Part shown: positions 26,957 to 37,135 of the stretch, piece after piece
Numbering within the stretch: position 1 is the first letter of the stretch
Layout: each line of letters begins with the position of its first letter
From: an uncultured Pelagibacteraceae bacterium
Lineage (GTDB): Bacteria > Pseudomonadota > Alphaproteobacteria > Pelagibacterales > Pelagibacteraceae
Assembly: GCA_902588925.1 (NCBI GenBank)
Contig: CACIRB010000004.1
Coordinates: 1 to 64,000, forward strand
DNA length: 64,000 nt
Reading direction: 5' to 3'
Translations under genes and position numbers: made by a program
Notes under the pieces: model-generated
Databases searched by the model: none
The model's input: the letters and a program-made list of their open reading frames with translations, nothing else
Told to the model about the DNA's origin: nothing

Positions 26957-29900
26957 ATGTATATAACCGAAGTTAGCATTAAACGTCCTGTAGTTGCTTG
27001 GGTAATGTCTTTAATACTAATTATTTTTGGAATATTTGTATTTGCAGAACTACCTGTTCGAGAACTTCCAGATGGAATACAGCCCCCAGTAGTTCAGGTT
27101 CAAACAGATTATAAATCAGCATCAGCAGAAATTGTTGACGAAGAAATTACGCAAAAACTTGAAGATGTTATAGGCGGTGCAGAAGGTATTAAAAACATAG
27201 ACTCTAGCTCTTTGAATGGAAGAAGCAGAATTAATATTCAATTTAATACTGATATAGACTTAGACGATGCAGCAAATGATATTAGGGAAAGAGTTGCGCG
27301 TGTTGTTGATAATTTACCTAGCGAAGCTAATCCACCTCAAATTTTAAAACAAGCTGCAGGTTTTACAACTACTATGTGGGTAGCACTGACATCTCCTACA
27401 TGGAACGATCTAGATCTTGGAGATTATGCTGAAAGATATCTTATAGATGCATTTTCAAGTGTTCCAAATGTTGGTAGAATTTTAGTTGGTGGACTAAGAG
27501 AGCTTAGTGTAAGAGTTTGGATAGATCCTATCAAATTAGCAGCCAATAACTTGACAATTCAAGAAGTTGAAAGAGCTTTAAGAAATGAAAATCTTAATAT
27601 TCCTGCTGGTACGTTAGAAGCAAATAATAAAGATTTGACTTTAAATATAGATAAATCTTATTCGAACATAGACACTATAAAGCAACTACCTCTTAGAAAA
27701 AATAAAGACAAAGTAGTTATACTTTCTGATGTAGCAAATGTTGAATTTGGACCTGTTTCAGAAAAGACGTTATTCAAAGCACAAAGTAAAAATGCACTAA
27801 ACCTAAAAACTGTTGGAATTGGTATTTATGCAAAAAGTGGGGCTTCAACAGTAGAGCTATCAAATCAAATTAAAGTTAAAATAAAAGAGCTTAATAAATC
27901 ACTACCAGATGGATTAAATTTGGAAATAGCTTTTAATAGAGCAACATATATTGGTGCTGCAATCGAAGAAGTTTACAAAAGTTTAATTATTGCTTTTGTT
28001 TTAGTAGTTTTAATTATTTATCTTTTTCTTGGAAACCTTAAAGCTGTCATAGTACCAGCTGTAGCTCTTCCAGTAAGTTTGATTGGTTCATTTCTTGGAT
28101 TGTACATTTTCGATCTTTCCATAAATATTTTTGTATTATTAAGTTTTATTTTAGCAATAGGAATAATTACTGACGACTCTGTAATTATGACTGATGCTAT
28201 TTATACTAGAATAGAAAATGGAGAAACGCCGCTAGTTGCTGCTTACAAAGGTTCAAAACAAATTACTTTTGCTATTATTGCAACTACTTTAATTTTAATT
28301 GCAGTTTTCTTACCACTAATTTTTATTAAAGGAATATCTGGAACATTATTTAAAGAGACAGCGATAGCATTATCATTTTCGATTGTAGTATCATCTTTTG
28401 TTGCATTAACTCTATCTCCAATGCTTGGAAGTAAATTTTTAAATAAAAAAGAAAAAATTAATTTTTTAGTTAAAAAATTTAACAATGCATTTAAATCTTT
28501 TACAGGATTTTACATTGATTCACTTAAGTATTGGATAAACAGGCAAAAAATAATTTCGATATTTATTATTTTTATAATTGCTGCATCTGCATATCTTTTT
28601 AGTTTTTCAAAAAAAGAATTATTGCCTATGGAAGACAGAGGTTCATATTTAATAATAGGTTCAACAGATGAAGGTAGTTCATTTGAGTATACTCAAGAAA
28701 AAGCTCAGATAATTGAAGGTAGAATATTGAGATTACTACAAGCAGAAGATAGCCCATATGAAAGACTAATTATGAGAGTTCCTGGCTTTGGAAGATCTGC
28801 AACGACTTATAATACTTTTATAATAATTGCTTTACTCGACGAATGGAAAAATAGAGAAAAAAATAGTCAAACAGTATTAAGAGAAGCTATTGGACAAGTA
28901 GTTTCAGTTCCAGAAACTTTTGCTTTCCCAATATCCCCACAAGGAATAAGAGTTTCTAGCTACAATAAACCAGTTCAAATGGTTATTTATGGAACGAGCT
29001 ATGAGGAATTAGAAGACATTCAAAACAGTGTACTTAGAGAATTAAGAAAAAATAGAAACATGTTCAGAATTGAAAGTGATTACACAAAAAACAAACCTGA
29101 AGTTAAATTAATCACTAACAAGAATCGAGCCAATGACTTAGGTGTATCTACAGAGAATATTGGTAGAACTCTTGAGACACTTTATGGGGGAAAAAGAGTT
29201 ACTTCCTTTAGTAAGGAAGGAAGAGAATACCCTATAATCTTACAGCAATATTTAGCTGATAGACGTGACCAAGACGGTTTATCAAAAATATTTGTAAGAT
29301 CTGAAACAACAGGAAAACTAGTTTCTGTGGCAAGTCTTGTGGAATTTGAGGAAAAAGGAACTGCGGAGGCATTACCAAGATACAATCGACAAAGAGCTGT
29401 TACAATTTCAGCTGCACTTTCAGAAAATTATACTCTTACTGAAGCTGTTAAATATTTAGAAGATGTAATGATAAAAGTTGCACCCCAAAACCAGATTACT
29501 TGGAAAGGAAAATCAGAAGAATTAAAAGAAACAACAAATGAAATATATTTGATTTTTGCTTTAGCTTTATTGACTGCATATTTAGTAATGGCAGCAACAT
29601 TTAACTCTTTTGTTCACCCTTTCATAATTATTTTAACAGTTCCTTTGGCTGTATTTGGTGGTTTAGTATTTATTTTATTTTTAAATAGTTCTATCAATAT
29701 TTTTTCACAAATTGCCCTTATCATTCTTATTGGTATTTCAACAAAGAATAGTATTTTAATCGTCGATTATGCTAACCAAATAAGAACGACAGGTGTTAAA
29801 ATTCAAGAAGCAGTATTGCAAGCCTGTAAGCTTAGAATAAGACCTATTATAATGACATCATTAAGTACTATGATTGCTATGATACCTTTGGTTATCGGAA

Positions 29901-30079
29901 ATATAGGTCCTGGTGCTGGAGAAGGATCAAGATTAGCAGTTGGTGCAACTATTTTAGGTGGAATGATTATATCAACATTCTTTACTCTATATGTAACCCC
30001 TACAATGTATTTAGCATTAGCGAAAAATACTAAGCGGATTGATGCTGTAGATATAGAGCTGAAAAAACAATTAAATTAA
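26957..30079 (+). CDS. RND efflux transporter permease (AcrB/hydrophobe-amphiphile family)
   Basis: MYITEVSIKRPVVAWV start, 1040 aa, GIITDDSVIMTDA and GISTKNSILIVDYANQ. Confidence 0.95.
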   Translation: MYITEVSIKRPVVAWVMSLILIIFGIFVFAELPVRELPDGIQPPVVQVQTDYKSASAEIVDEEITQKLEDVIGGAEGIKNIDSSSLNGRSRINIQFNTDIDLDDAANDIRERVARVVDNLPSEANPPQILKQAAGFTTTMWVALTSPTWNDLDLGDYAERYLIDAFSSVPNVGRILVGGLRELSVRVWIDPIKLAANNLTIQEVERALRNENLNIPAGTLEANNKDLTLNIDKSYSNIDTIKQLPLRKNKDKVVILSDVANVEFGPVSEKTLFKAQSKNALNLKTVGIGIYAKSGASTVELSNQIKVKIKELNKSLPDGLNLEIAFNRATYIGAAIEEVYKSLIIAFVLVVLIIYLFLGNLKAVIVPAVALPVSLIGSFLGLYIFDLSINIFVLLSFILAIGIITDDSVIMTDAIYTRIENGETPLVAAYKGSKQITFAIIATTLILIAVFLPLIFIKGISGTLFKETAIALSFSIVVSSFVALTLSPMLGSKFLNKKEKINFLVKKFNNAFKSFTGFYIDSLKYWINRQKIISIFIIFIIAASAYLFSFSKKELLPMEDRGSYLIIGSTDEGSSFEYTQEKAQIIEGRILRLLQAEDSPYERLIMRVPGFGRSATTYNTFIIIALLDEWKNREKNSQTVLREAIGQVVSVPETFAFPISPQGIRVSSYNKPVQMVIYGTSYEELEDIQNSVLRELRKNRNMFRIESDYTKNKPEVKLITNKNRANDLGVSTENIGRTLETLYGGKRVTSFSKEGREYPIILQQYLADRRDQDGLSKIFVRSETTGKLVSVASLVEFEEKGTAEALPRYNRQRAVTISAALSENYTLTEAVKYLEDVMIKVAPQNQITWKGKSEELKETTNEIYLIFALALLTAYLVMAATFNSFVHPFIIILTVPLAVFGGLVFILFLNSSINIFSQIALIILIGISTKNSILIVDYANQIRTTGVKIQEAVLQACKLRIRPIIMTSLSTMIAMIPLVIGNIGPGAGEGSRLAVGATILGGMIISTFFTLYVTPTMYLALAKNTKRIDAVDIELKKQLN

Positions 30080-30711
30080 AAAACAATATACTTACTTGTA
30101 GTTAATTTATTTTTACAATCTGATAATTGTTTTTTATAAATATTGGACTGTTTTTCAACTCTTTTAGCTAAGTTAATAACCTTATTATTTTGTTTATAAT
30201 TTTTGTAATTCCCCCACCCCTCATGGTATGCAACATATTGTTTAAAAGCATCTTTCTTTGAAACCTTTAAAATTTTCTCAGTTTTACTTGTATACCAACC
30301 AATAAAATCTACACTATCTTTAAATCTTGTTCTTGTTGCAAATTTATTTCCTGTTTCTTCTTTGTATTGTTTCCAAGTACCTTTGACTGCTTGAGAATAT
30401 CCAAAAGAACTAGAAGGTCTTTTGTAAGGGATAACTTTGAATATTTTTTGTCTTGGAGGTTTTGCCAACCTATCAAAGCTAGATTCCATCTTTATTATAG
30501 CTAATTGTAAATACACAGGTGTACCCCACTTTGCTTCTGCTTTTTTAGCATGCTTATACCAAAGATATCTTTCATTAAATATTGAGCAACCATCTGCGGT
30601 ATTAGATGGAATTGATGAGCAAGCAGAAAGTAAAATAAAATTAAATAATAAAAAAAAATATTTATATTTTTGAAAAAAATATTTCATTAATCTTGTAGTT
30701 TTATTTATCAA
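30076..30711 (-). CDS. Lipoprotein with SLT/lysozyme-like (transglycosylase) domain
   Basis: Lipobox LLSAC, AIIKMESSF, SSSFGYSQAVKGTW. Confidence 0.75.
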   Translation of the reverse strand: MINKTTRLMKYFFQKYKYFFLLFNFILLSACSSIPSNTADGCSIFNERYLWYKHAKKAEAKWGTPVYLQLAIIKMESSFDRLAKPPRQKIFKVIPYKRPSSSFGYSQAVKGTWKQYKEETGNKFATRTRFKDSVDFIGWYTSKTEKILKVSKKDAFKQYVAYHEGWGNYKNYKQNNKVINLAKRVEKQSNIYKKQLSDCKNKLTTSKYIVF

Positions 30712-30731
30712 ATTAATTTAAAAGGTGAAAG

Positions 30732-31442
30732 ATGAGTTATTTAGTTTTAGTTAGACACGGTCAAAGTGTTTGGAATTTAGAAAAAAAATTCACAGGATGG
30801 GTAGATGTTGATTTGACAGAAAATGGTAAATCTGAAGCAAAAAAAGCAGGTGAATTAATTAATAAAAATAACCTAACAATAGATCTTTATTTCTCATCTG
30901 TCCAATTAAGAGCCAAAAATACATTAAAAATAATTCAAGGAGAATTAAAGAACAATAAAGTTCCTAGTGAGGCATGGGAATTAAACGAAAGACATTATGG
31001 TGCACTTACTGGTCTAAACAAAGACGAAATGAAGGTAAAATTAGGGGAAGACAAGGTACATCAGTTTAGAAGGTCTTGGGATTTAAGACCTGATCCTCTA
31101 GACAAACAAAATCCATATCATCCATCTAATATAGAAATTTATAAAAATATTCCTGAAGATAAAATACCTAGTACAGAGTCTCTAAAAGACACTTATGAGA
31201 GAGTAATAGATTTTTACAAAAAAAAAATTGAAATCATAAATGATAAAAATATTTTAATTTCTGCACATGGAAATTCAATTAGAGCTCTTTGCAAGTACCT
31301 ATTTAATTTGGATAATGATGTAATTTCAAAATTAGAAATACCAACAGGTAATCCTTTACTCATTGAAGTAAATGGAGATAAAAAAGTTTTAAGTGCTAAA
31401 TATTTAGACTCTGATAGAGCTAAAGATCTTTTAGTTTTTTGA
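30732..31442 (+). CDS. gpmA: 2,3-bisphosphoglycerate-dependent phosphoglycerate mutase
   Basis: LVLVRHGQSVWNLEKKFTGWVDVDL, ERHYGALTGLNK. Confidence 0.96.
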   Translation: MSYLVLVRHGQSVWNLEKKFTGWVDVDLTENGKSEAKKAGELINKNNLTIDLYFSSVQLRAKNTLKIIQGELKNNKVPSEAWELNERHYGALTGLNKDEMKVKLGEDKVHQFRRSWDLRPDPLDKQNPYHPSNIEIYKNIPEDKIPSTESLKDTYERVIDFYKKKIEIINDKNILISAHGNSIRALCKYLFNLDNDVISKLEIPTGNPLLIEVNGDKKVLSAKYLDSDRAKDLLVF

Positions 31443-32109
31443 ACATTTCCAAATTAGTTAAATGATAAAAATTTTGTTTGCTTTCATATCCATGTAAATC
31501 TTTGGAATCAATCAATTTGTCCCAAATTTTAGAGATTGAAAATTTTTCATTAGTTTCATTTTTAAACAATTTTTTACTTAATATCTGACAGCCGATGTAA
31601 ATATGATTTTTATCTAATTCCTTAGTAATAAGATTATTTTCTAAATTGAAATCACCCATTAAATTTTTATCAAAACTTAAATTTTTGTTTACCAATAAAA
31701 GAATATTTTTTAATTTTTCACTAAAATAGAACTCTTCCATTTTATTAATTTCTTCAAAATACTCCTTTGTCCAAACAGTATCAGGATTAAAAACTATAAA
31801 ATCATTTTCATTAGAATGCTTAATTAAATTAAAAATACCACCCCCAGTATCTAGAATTTCTTTTCCATCCTCTATAATTTCAATATCAATATCAAAATTG
31901 TTATCTTTAAAAAATTTTGGAAAATGATCTTTTAAATAAAATGAATTTATTAAAATTTTCTTAATTCCCAAACTTTTAATCAATTGGATGCACTTTTCTA
32001 ATATTGTTACATTATGTAACTCTAACAATGGTTTGGGTGTATCTAATGTTATTGGGTTTAATCTTTTTCCATATCCTGCACATAATATTAACGCTGTATT
32101 TATTTTCAT
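31420..32109 (-). CDS. murU: N-acetylmuramate alpha-1-phosphate uridylyltransferase-type nucleotidyltransferase
   Basis: ALILCAGYGKRLNPITLDTPKPLLEL; adjacent to AmgK-like kinase. Confidence 0.82.
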   Translation of the reverse strand: MKINTALILCAGYGKRLNPITLDTPKPLLELHNVTILEKCIQLIKSLGIKKILINSFYLKDHFPKFFKDNNFDIDIEIIEDGKEILDTGGGIFNLIKHSNENDFIVFNPDTVWTKEYFEEINKMEEFYFSEKLKNILLLVNKNLSFDKNLMGDFNLENNLITKELDKNHIYIGCQILSKKLFKNETNEKFSISKIWDKLIDSKDLHGYESKQNFYHLTNLEMFKKLKDL

Positions 32110-32112
32110 AAT

Positions 32113-33054
32113 TTAATTGATAAATTCTGGAAAATTGTTTTTTAATAATAATTTTAAATCCTTAAAAATCTTATTCTGTTTTAATCTGTAATCTATCATT
32201 TTCCACGCATAAGGTATTAATTGAGTATATTTTTTTTTATCATCTCTATAAGCAAGCCTTGTAAAAATTCCAATGATTTTTAAATTTCTAAGAACTGATA
32301 GTATTTCAAAGTCTTGTTTAAATTTAATTAAGTTAATTTTTTTATTGGTTTTTATGTAATAATCAAAAATCTTTTTTTTTAATCTGTTATTAGTTTTCAA
32401 TCTAACATCATCTATCAATGATGCTAAATCATAAGCCTTATTTCCAATAAGAGCGTCTTGATTGTCAATTAAACAAATTTGATTTTTAAAATACATTAAA
32501 TTTGAAACATGAAAATCCCTGTGCACAAAAGTAATATTTTTATTACCAAGTTTAGATAACAATTTATTTATCTCCTTTTTAAATTTTTTTTTGAATAAAG
32601 ATTTATTTTTATTTAATTTTTTTTCAACATACCAGTCGCTAAAAAGTTTTGCTTCATTATATAGAATTTTATTTTTATATAATTCAAGTTTGTAATTTTG
32701 ATTTAAAAAATTTTTTATCTTTTTAGTTTTTATACTTTGTAATTTATTCAGTATATTAATAATATTTTTAAAAAATAAAAACTTATTTTTTTTTTTATTT
32801 TTTAAAACTTTAAATAATGAGACATTTCCAAAATCCTGAATTTCAATAAAGTTTTTTTTGTAATCATGACTAATCAGATTTGGTGCGGAAATTCTATTTT
32901 TTATTAAAATTTTGTTGACTGCATCATAAATTAATAAATTTTTTTTTTTTTCTTTTTTTGCATAAACAACAACGGAGTTATTTTTTTTACTTCTATAAAA
33001 TGTCCTAAATGATGCATCTCCTTTAATTTTTTGCAAATCTTTTGAATTTTTCAT
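32113..33054 (-). CDS. amgK: Aminoglycoside-phosphotransferase-fold sugar kinase (AmgK-like)
   Basis: FVHRDFHVSNLMYFKNQICLIDNQDALIGNKAYDLASLIDD. Confidence 0.82.
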   Translation of the reverse strand: MKNSKDLQKIKGDASFRTFYRSKKNNSVVVYAKKEKKKNLLIYDAVNKILIKNRISAPNLISHDYKKNFIEIQDFGNVSLFKVLKNKKKNKFLFFKNIINILNKLQSIKTKKIKNFLNQNYKLELYKNKILYNEAKLFSDWYVEKKLNKNKSLFKKKFKKEINKLLSKLGNKNITFVHRDFHVSNLMYFKNQICLIDNQDALIGNKAYDLASLIDDVRLKTNNRLKKKIFDYYIKTNKKINLIKFKQDFEILSVLRNLKIIGIFTRLAYRDDKKKYTQLIPYAWKMIDYRLKQNKIFKDLKLLLKNNFPEFIN

Positions 33055-33066
33055 TATAGTATATTC

Positions 33067-33519
33067 TTAATCAATGCCTGTGATTTCAACACTTCTATTA
33101 TTTAGCTCATTTTCATAGTTAAATTTTAATACAATAACTTTTTCCTGAATATCTTTAACTAACTCTGGCCACTCAACAAAAGTAATTAAATTATTATCTT
33201 TTTCAAATATGTTTAGATCATTTGTATCTCTTTTATTTTTAATCCTAAATAAATCGTAATGTTTTATCTTCTTGGGACCTGCTTGATATTCATTTAATAA
33301 ATTAAATGTTGGACTTGAAACTTCCGTAATTGGAAAATCTGAACTTTTTTGAAATTCATTAATCAAATATTTTATAAATGTAGTTTTGCCTACACCCATT
33401 TCACCATACAAAAATATAATTTCTCCACCTTGTAAAAAATTTTTAAAACTTTCTGCTAAAACTTTTGTTGTTTCCTCTGAACTTATATCGATCTTGCTAT
33501 TTTTAATAGCGATAGGCAT
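33067..33519 (-). CDS. tsaE: tRNA threonylcarbamoyladenosine biosynthesis ATPase TsaE
   Basis: [37 protein letters not shown] at 33519 preferred over the ORF-track start at 33549. Confidence 0.88.
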   Translation of the reverse strand: MPIAIKNSKIDISSEETTKVLAESFKNFLQGGEIIFLYGEMGVGKTTFIKYLINEFQKSSDFPITEVSSPTFNLLNEYQAGPKKIKHYDLFRIKNKRDTNDLNIFEKDNNLITFVEWPELVKDIQEKVIVLKFNYENELNNRSVEITGID

Positions 33520-34789
33520 CTGGTTTGAATGGGCCTTCTGTTCCAACACTTATGTAATCTGCTTGTTCTTTTGATAATTTTGTTAATTTAGCCCCAACTT
33601 TTTTCAAATGTAATGTTGCTACTTTTTCATCTAAGTGCTTGGGTAAAACATAAACTTTATTTTCATAATTTTTATGGTTATGCCAAAGTTCTATTTGAGC
33701 AATTACTTGATTTGTAAAAGATGCGCTCATTACGAAACTTGGGTGTCCGGTTGCACAACCTAAATTAACCAATCTTCCCTCAGCTAAAAGGATAATTCTT
33801 TTTCCACTTGGTAATTCGATTTCGTGTACTTGGGGCTTAACTTCCGTCCATTTATAATTTTTCAATGCCTCAACTTGAATTTCATTATCGAAATGTCCAA
33901 TATTGCATAAGATTGCTCTATCTTTCATATCTCTCATATGATCAGCTGTAACTATATCTTTATTTCCAGTTGCTGTAACAACTATGTCTGCTCTGCTAAT
34001 GGCTTCTTCCATTAAAACTACTTCATAACCTTCCATCGCTGCCTGAAGTGCGCAAATAGGATCTGCTTCAGTAACAAGAACTCTAGCACCACTTTGTCTT
34101 AAAGATGCGGCACTTCCTTTTCCAACGTCACCAAAACCAGCAACTATTGCAATTTTACCTGACATCATAACATCGGTAGCTCTTCTGATACCGTCAACTA
34201 AACTTTCTCTACATCCATATAAGTTATCAAATTTAGATTTCGTTACAGAATCATTAACGTTTATTGCAGGAACTAGTAGAGAATTATCTTTCTCCATTTT
34301 GTTTAATGCTTTAATTCCAGTTGTAGTCTCCTCTGAAACACCTTTTATATCTTTCATTAAATCTTTGTATTCATTGTGCATGATGGCAGTTAAATCTCCC
34401 CCATCATCTAATAACATGTTGGGTTTCCAATCAGGTTTTCCAACTATTGTATGTTTAATACACCATAAGTACTCTTCTTCTGTTTCACCTTTCCATGCAT
34501 AAACAGGAATTCCAGCTTTTGCTATTGCTGCTGCAGCATGGTCTTGTGTAGAAAATATATTGCAAGATGACCATCTTACTTCTGCTCCAAGATCTACTAA
34601 TGTCTCAATTAGTACTGCCGTTTGGATAGTCATATGGAGACATCCGATAATTCTAGCACCTTTTAAGGGCTTTTCTTTTGAATATTCTTCTCTTAATGCC
34701 ATTAAACCAGGCATTTCACTTTCTGCTATAGAAATTTCTTTTCTTCCAAATTCAGCTTGAGAAATATCTTTTACTTTAAAATCATCCAT
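33503..34789 (-). CDS. ahcY: Adenosylhomocysteinase
   Basis: [32 protein letters not shown]-terminal [10 protein letters not shown]. Confidence 0.97.
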   Translation of the reverse strand: MDDFKVKDISQAEFGRKEISIAESEMPGLMALREEYSKEKPLKGARIIGCLHMTIQTAVLIETLVDLGAEVRWSSCNIFSTQDHAAAAIAKAGIPVYAWKGETEEEYLWCIKHTIVGKPDWKPNMLLDDGGDLTAIMHNEYKDLMKDIKGVSEETTTGIKALNKMEKDNSLLVPAINVNDSVTKSKFDNLYGCRESLVDGIRRATDVMMSGKIAIVAGFGDVGKGSAASLRQSGARVLVTEADPICALQAAMEGYEVVLMEEAISRADIVVTATGNKDIVTADHMRDMKDRAILCNIGHFDNEIQVEALKNYKWTEVKPQVHEIELPSGKRIILLAEGRLVNLGCATGHPSFVMSASFTNQVIAQIELWHNHKNYENKVYVLPKHLDEKVATLHLKKVGAKLTKLSKEQADYISVGTEGPFKPDAYRY

Positions 34790-34831
34790 AGCGAGCTTTA
34801 TACATTTAAGTTCTATTTTATCAACTAAAGA

Positions 34832-36373
34832 TTACAAACTAGGAAATTGTATTTCTATCAATGCTCCTTGCTTATCTAGCCTATTGGATGCTTCAATTTT
34901 TCCATCATGAAGTTCGACTAAATTTTTTACAATATTCAGACCTAATCCTGAATGCTCACCAAAATTTTCTGGTCTATTACTGTAAAAACGATTAAAAATT
35001 TTTGAAGTATCTTTCTCTTTAAATCCCTGTCCTTCATCTAAAATTTTAATTGTAACTTTTTTTTCTAATCCATTTGAAACGTCTACAATTACATCGCTAC
35101 CATCGTCACTAAATGAAATAGAATTATCCAATAAATTTGCAACGATTTGTTCAATCCTATTTTCAATTCCATTAATTAGATACTCTGACTTTCCATCGTT
35201 TTGATAGTTTATACTTATATTTTTTTTGAATTTATAAATGTTATTATAATCATCAACAACAGATTGGATTATTGGTTGGATATCTAATTTTTTCATTTGC
35301 TCTTTACTAAGAGCAACTTCATCTTTCAACATTTGTGAATAATCAGTAATTAATCTTTCAATTCTTTGTACGTCATGAGTGAGAATATCTAAAAGCTTAG
35401 TCCTTTGATTTATATCTTTTGTATCTTTTAAAATTTCAGATGCACTTTTTAAAGATGCTAGTGGATTTCTTATTTCATGAACTAAATCTGTTGAGAAATT
35501 TTCTGCATGAGAAATTCGTTTTTGCAATTCATTAGTCATATCCTCCATTGAATTAGATAATAATCCTAATTCATCATTTCTATTCTTCAAATTTTCAATT
35601 CCTGTTTTACCAGAGTTTTTTTCTTTTACTTTGATTGTGTATCCAACTAAGTTTTGAATTGGTTTAATAAAATATCTGCTAAGTACAAAAGAAAAAATTA
35701 AAATTACAAAACCAACTGATATAGCCGTTCTAATTACAAATGCTCTTCTCTCATCTATAGCTGTCTTAATCTCATTGGCGTTCTCAGAGATAACTATAAA
35801 ACCTAAATCATTTTCATCACTTTTTACATTTTTAACTGTTGTAACTTTAAATTGATTTAAATTATCTTCTGTAAAAGTATAATAATTTCCATAGTTATCT
35901 GAATTGTTATACCTTTCTAATAAATCTTTAAATGAAGCCTTTGTTTCATTATTTTGAGAAGAATTAATTTCTTTGTTTTCATCTTCCCTAACTTCATCAC
36001 TCAAACTTTCAAATTCAATTTTATCTAATCGTGTTGAAAAAGATCGTGGATCAAGATCTAAAGTATCAGTATCACCAATTAATTCTAATTTATTGTCAAA
36101 GAAAATAACTCTGTCTAAATTTTGAAAAATAAATCTTGTAGAAAATAAAAATTTTCTAATATCATTTTCCTGAAATTTTATATTCAATCTTTTAATATTA
36201 TCAGTCGTATTATTAATAATATTAATATGATCTTCAGATTTTTTTTTTAATAAACTTGGTTCAATATTTGTAAGATAAGTAAGTGTAAATAAACCAATAA
36301 TTGTAAATATTACAAAGTTTATAAAAAGAAATTTTTTAAGTATAGAAAGTGTCTTTAAGTATTTACTAAACAT
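34832..36373 (-). CDS. chvG: Sensor histidine kinase, ChvG type
   Basis: HAMP, DLVHEIRNPLASLKSASEIL H-box, GLGLNIVKNLVELHDG. Confidence 0.88.
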   Translation of the reverse strand: MFSKYLKTLSILKKFLFINFVIFTIIGLFTLTYLTNIEPSLLKKKSEDHINIINNTTDNIKRLNIKFQENDIRKFLFSTRFIFQNLDRVIFFDNKLELIGDTDTLDLDPRSFSTRLDKIEFESLSDEVREDENKEINSSQNNETKASFKDLLERYNNSDNYGNYYTFTEDNLNQFKVTTVKNVKSDENDLGFIVISENANEIKTAIDERRAFVIRTAISVGFVILIFSFVLSRYFIKPIQNLVGYTIKVKEKNSGKTGIENLKNRNDELGLLSNSMEDMTNELQKRISHAENFSTDLVHEIRNPLASLKSASEILKDTKDINQRTKLLDILTHDVQRIERLITDYSQMLKDEVALSKEQMKKLDIQPIIQSVVDDYNNIYKFKKNISINYQNDGKSEYLINGIENRIEQIVANLLDNSISFSDDGSDVIVDVSNGLEKKVTIKILDEGQGFKEKDTSKIFNRFYSNRPENFGEHSGLGLNIVKNLVELHDGKIEASNRLDKQGALIEIQFPSL

Positions 36374-37080
36374 TAGCTAACATTCCATCTATATCCACTA
36401 CCATATCTAGTTTCAATAGCTGAAAAATCAGGATCTACTTTTTTGAATTTTTTTCTTATTCTTTTGACGTGACTATCAATAGTTCTGTCTTCTATATCTG
36501 TATCTTCTCTGTAAGCAATATCCATTAGCTGAGCTCTTTCTTTGATTATTCCAGGTCTTTTAGCCAATTCTTTAACAATCAAAAATTCCGTAGTTGTTAA
36601 TTTGTCTGGTAATTGTTTACCATTCCACTCGCATTCAAGCTGAGATGGGTCAAGTTTTAATCTACCATGTGAAATTAAGCTTTTATTTTCTTCTAGTGTA
36701 TTGTTTGAATCTTTTTTTCTTAACTGAACTCTTATTCTTTCAATCAAAACTTTAATTGAAAAACCTCCCGATTTTTTTACAAAATCATCTGCACCTAATT
36801 TTAATCCTAGTAACTCATCAATTTCATCATCTTTAGATGTTAAAAATATTACTGGAAGTGAAGTTTTTTTTCTTAATTTTTTAAGTAATTCTTCTCCATC
36901 CATTTTTGGCATTTTAATATCAATTACTGCTAAGTCAGGTGGCATTCTAGTAAGACCGATTAATGCACTCTCTCCATCAATATATGTTTGAACTTTGAAA
37001 CCCTCTTTTTCTAAAGCAATACTAAGACTAGTTAGTATGTTTCTATCGTCATCAATTAAAGCTATAGTTTGTGTTTGCAT
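36373..37080 (-). CDS. chvI: OmpR-family response regulator, ChvI type
   Basis: IALIDDDRNILTSL receiver, winged-helix TIDSHVKRIRKKFK; overlaps chvG. Confidence 0.9.
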   Translation of the reverse strand: MQTQTIALIDDDRNILTSLSIALEKEGFKVQTYIDGESALIGLTRMPPDLAVIDIKMPKMDGEELLKKLRKKTSLPVIFLTSKDDEIDELLGLKLGADDFVKKSGGFSIKVLIERIRVQLRKKDSNNTLEENKSLISHGRLKLDPSQLECEWNGKQLPDKLTTTEFLIVKELAKRPGIIKERAQLMDIAYREDTDIEDRTIDSHVKRIRKKFKKVDPDFSAIETRYGSGYRWNVS

Positions 37081-37135
37081 TCTTTATTTTTATATAAAAA
37101 TATTAAATTGTTCTAAATTAGGCAATTAAATATAA

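Noticed and set aside
28243-28485. ORF antisense to the RND permease
   Set aside because: Shadow ORF in long conserved CDS; no domain signature.
32900-33010. Dense T/A homopolymer runs in amgK region
   Set aside because: Explained by Lys/Asn/Phe-rich coding in a low-GC genome; not a repeat array or CRISPR.
34790-34831. Possible SAH or SAM riboswitch upstream of ahcY
   Set aside because: Only a 42-nt spacer and no recognisable conserved core.
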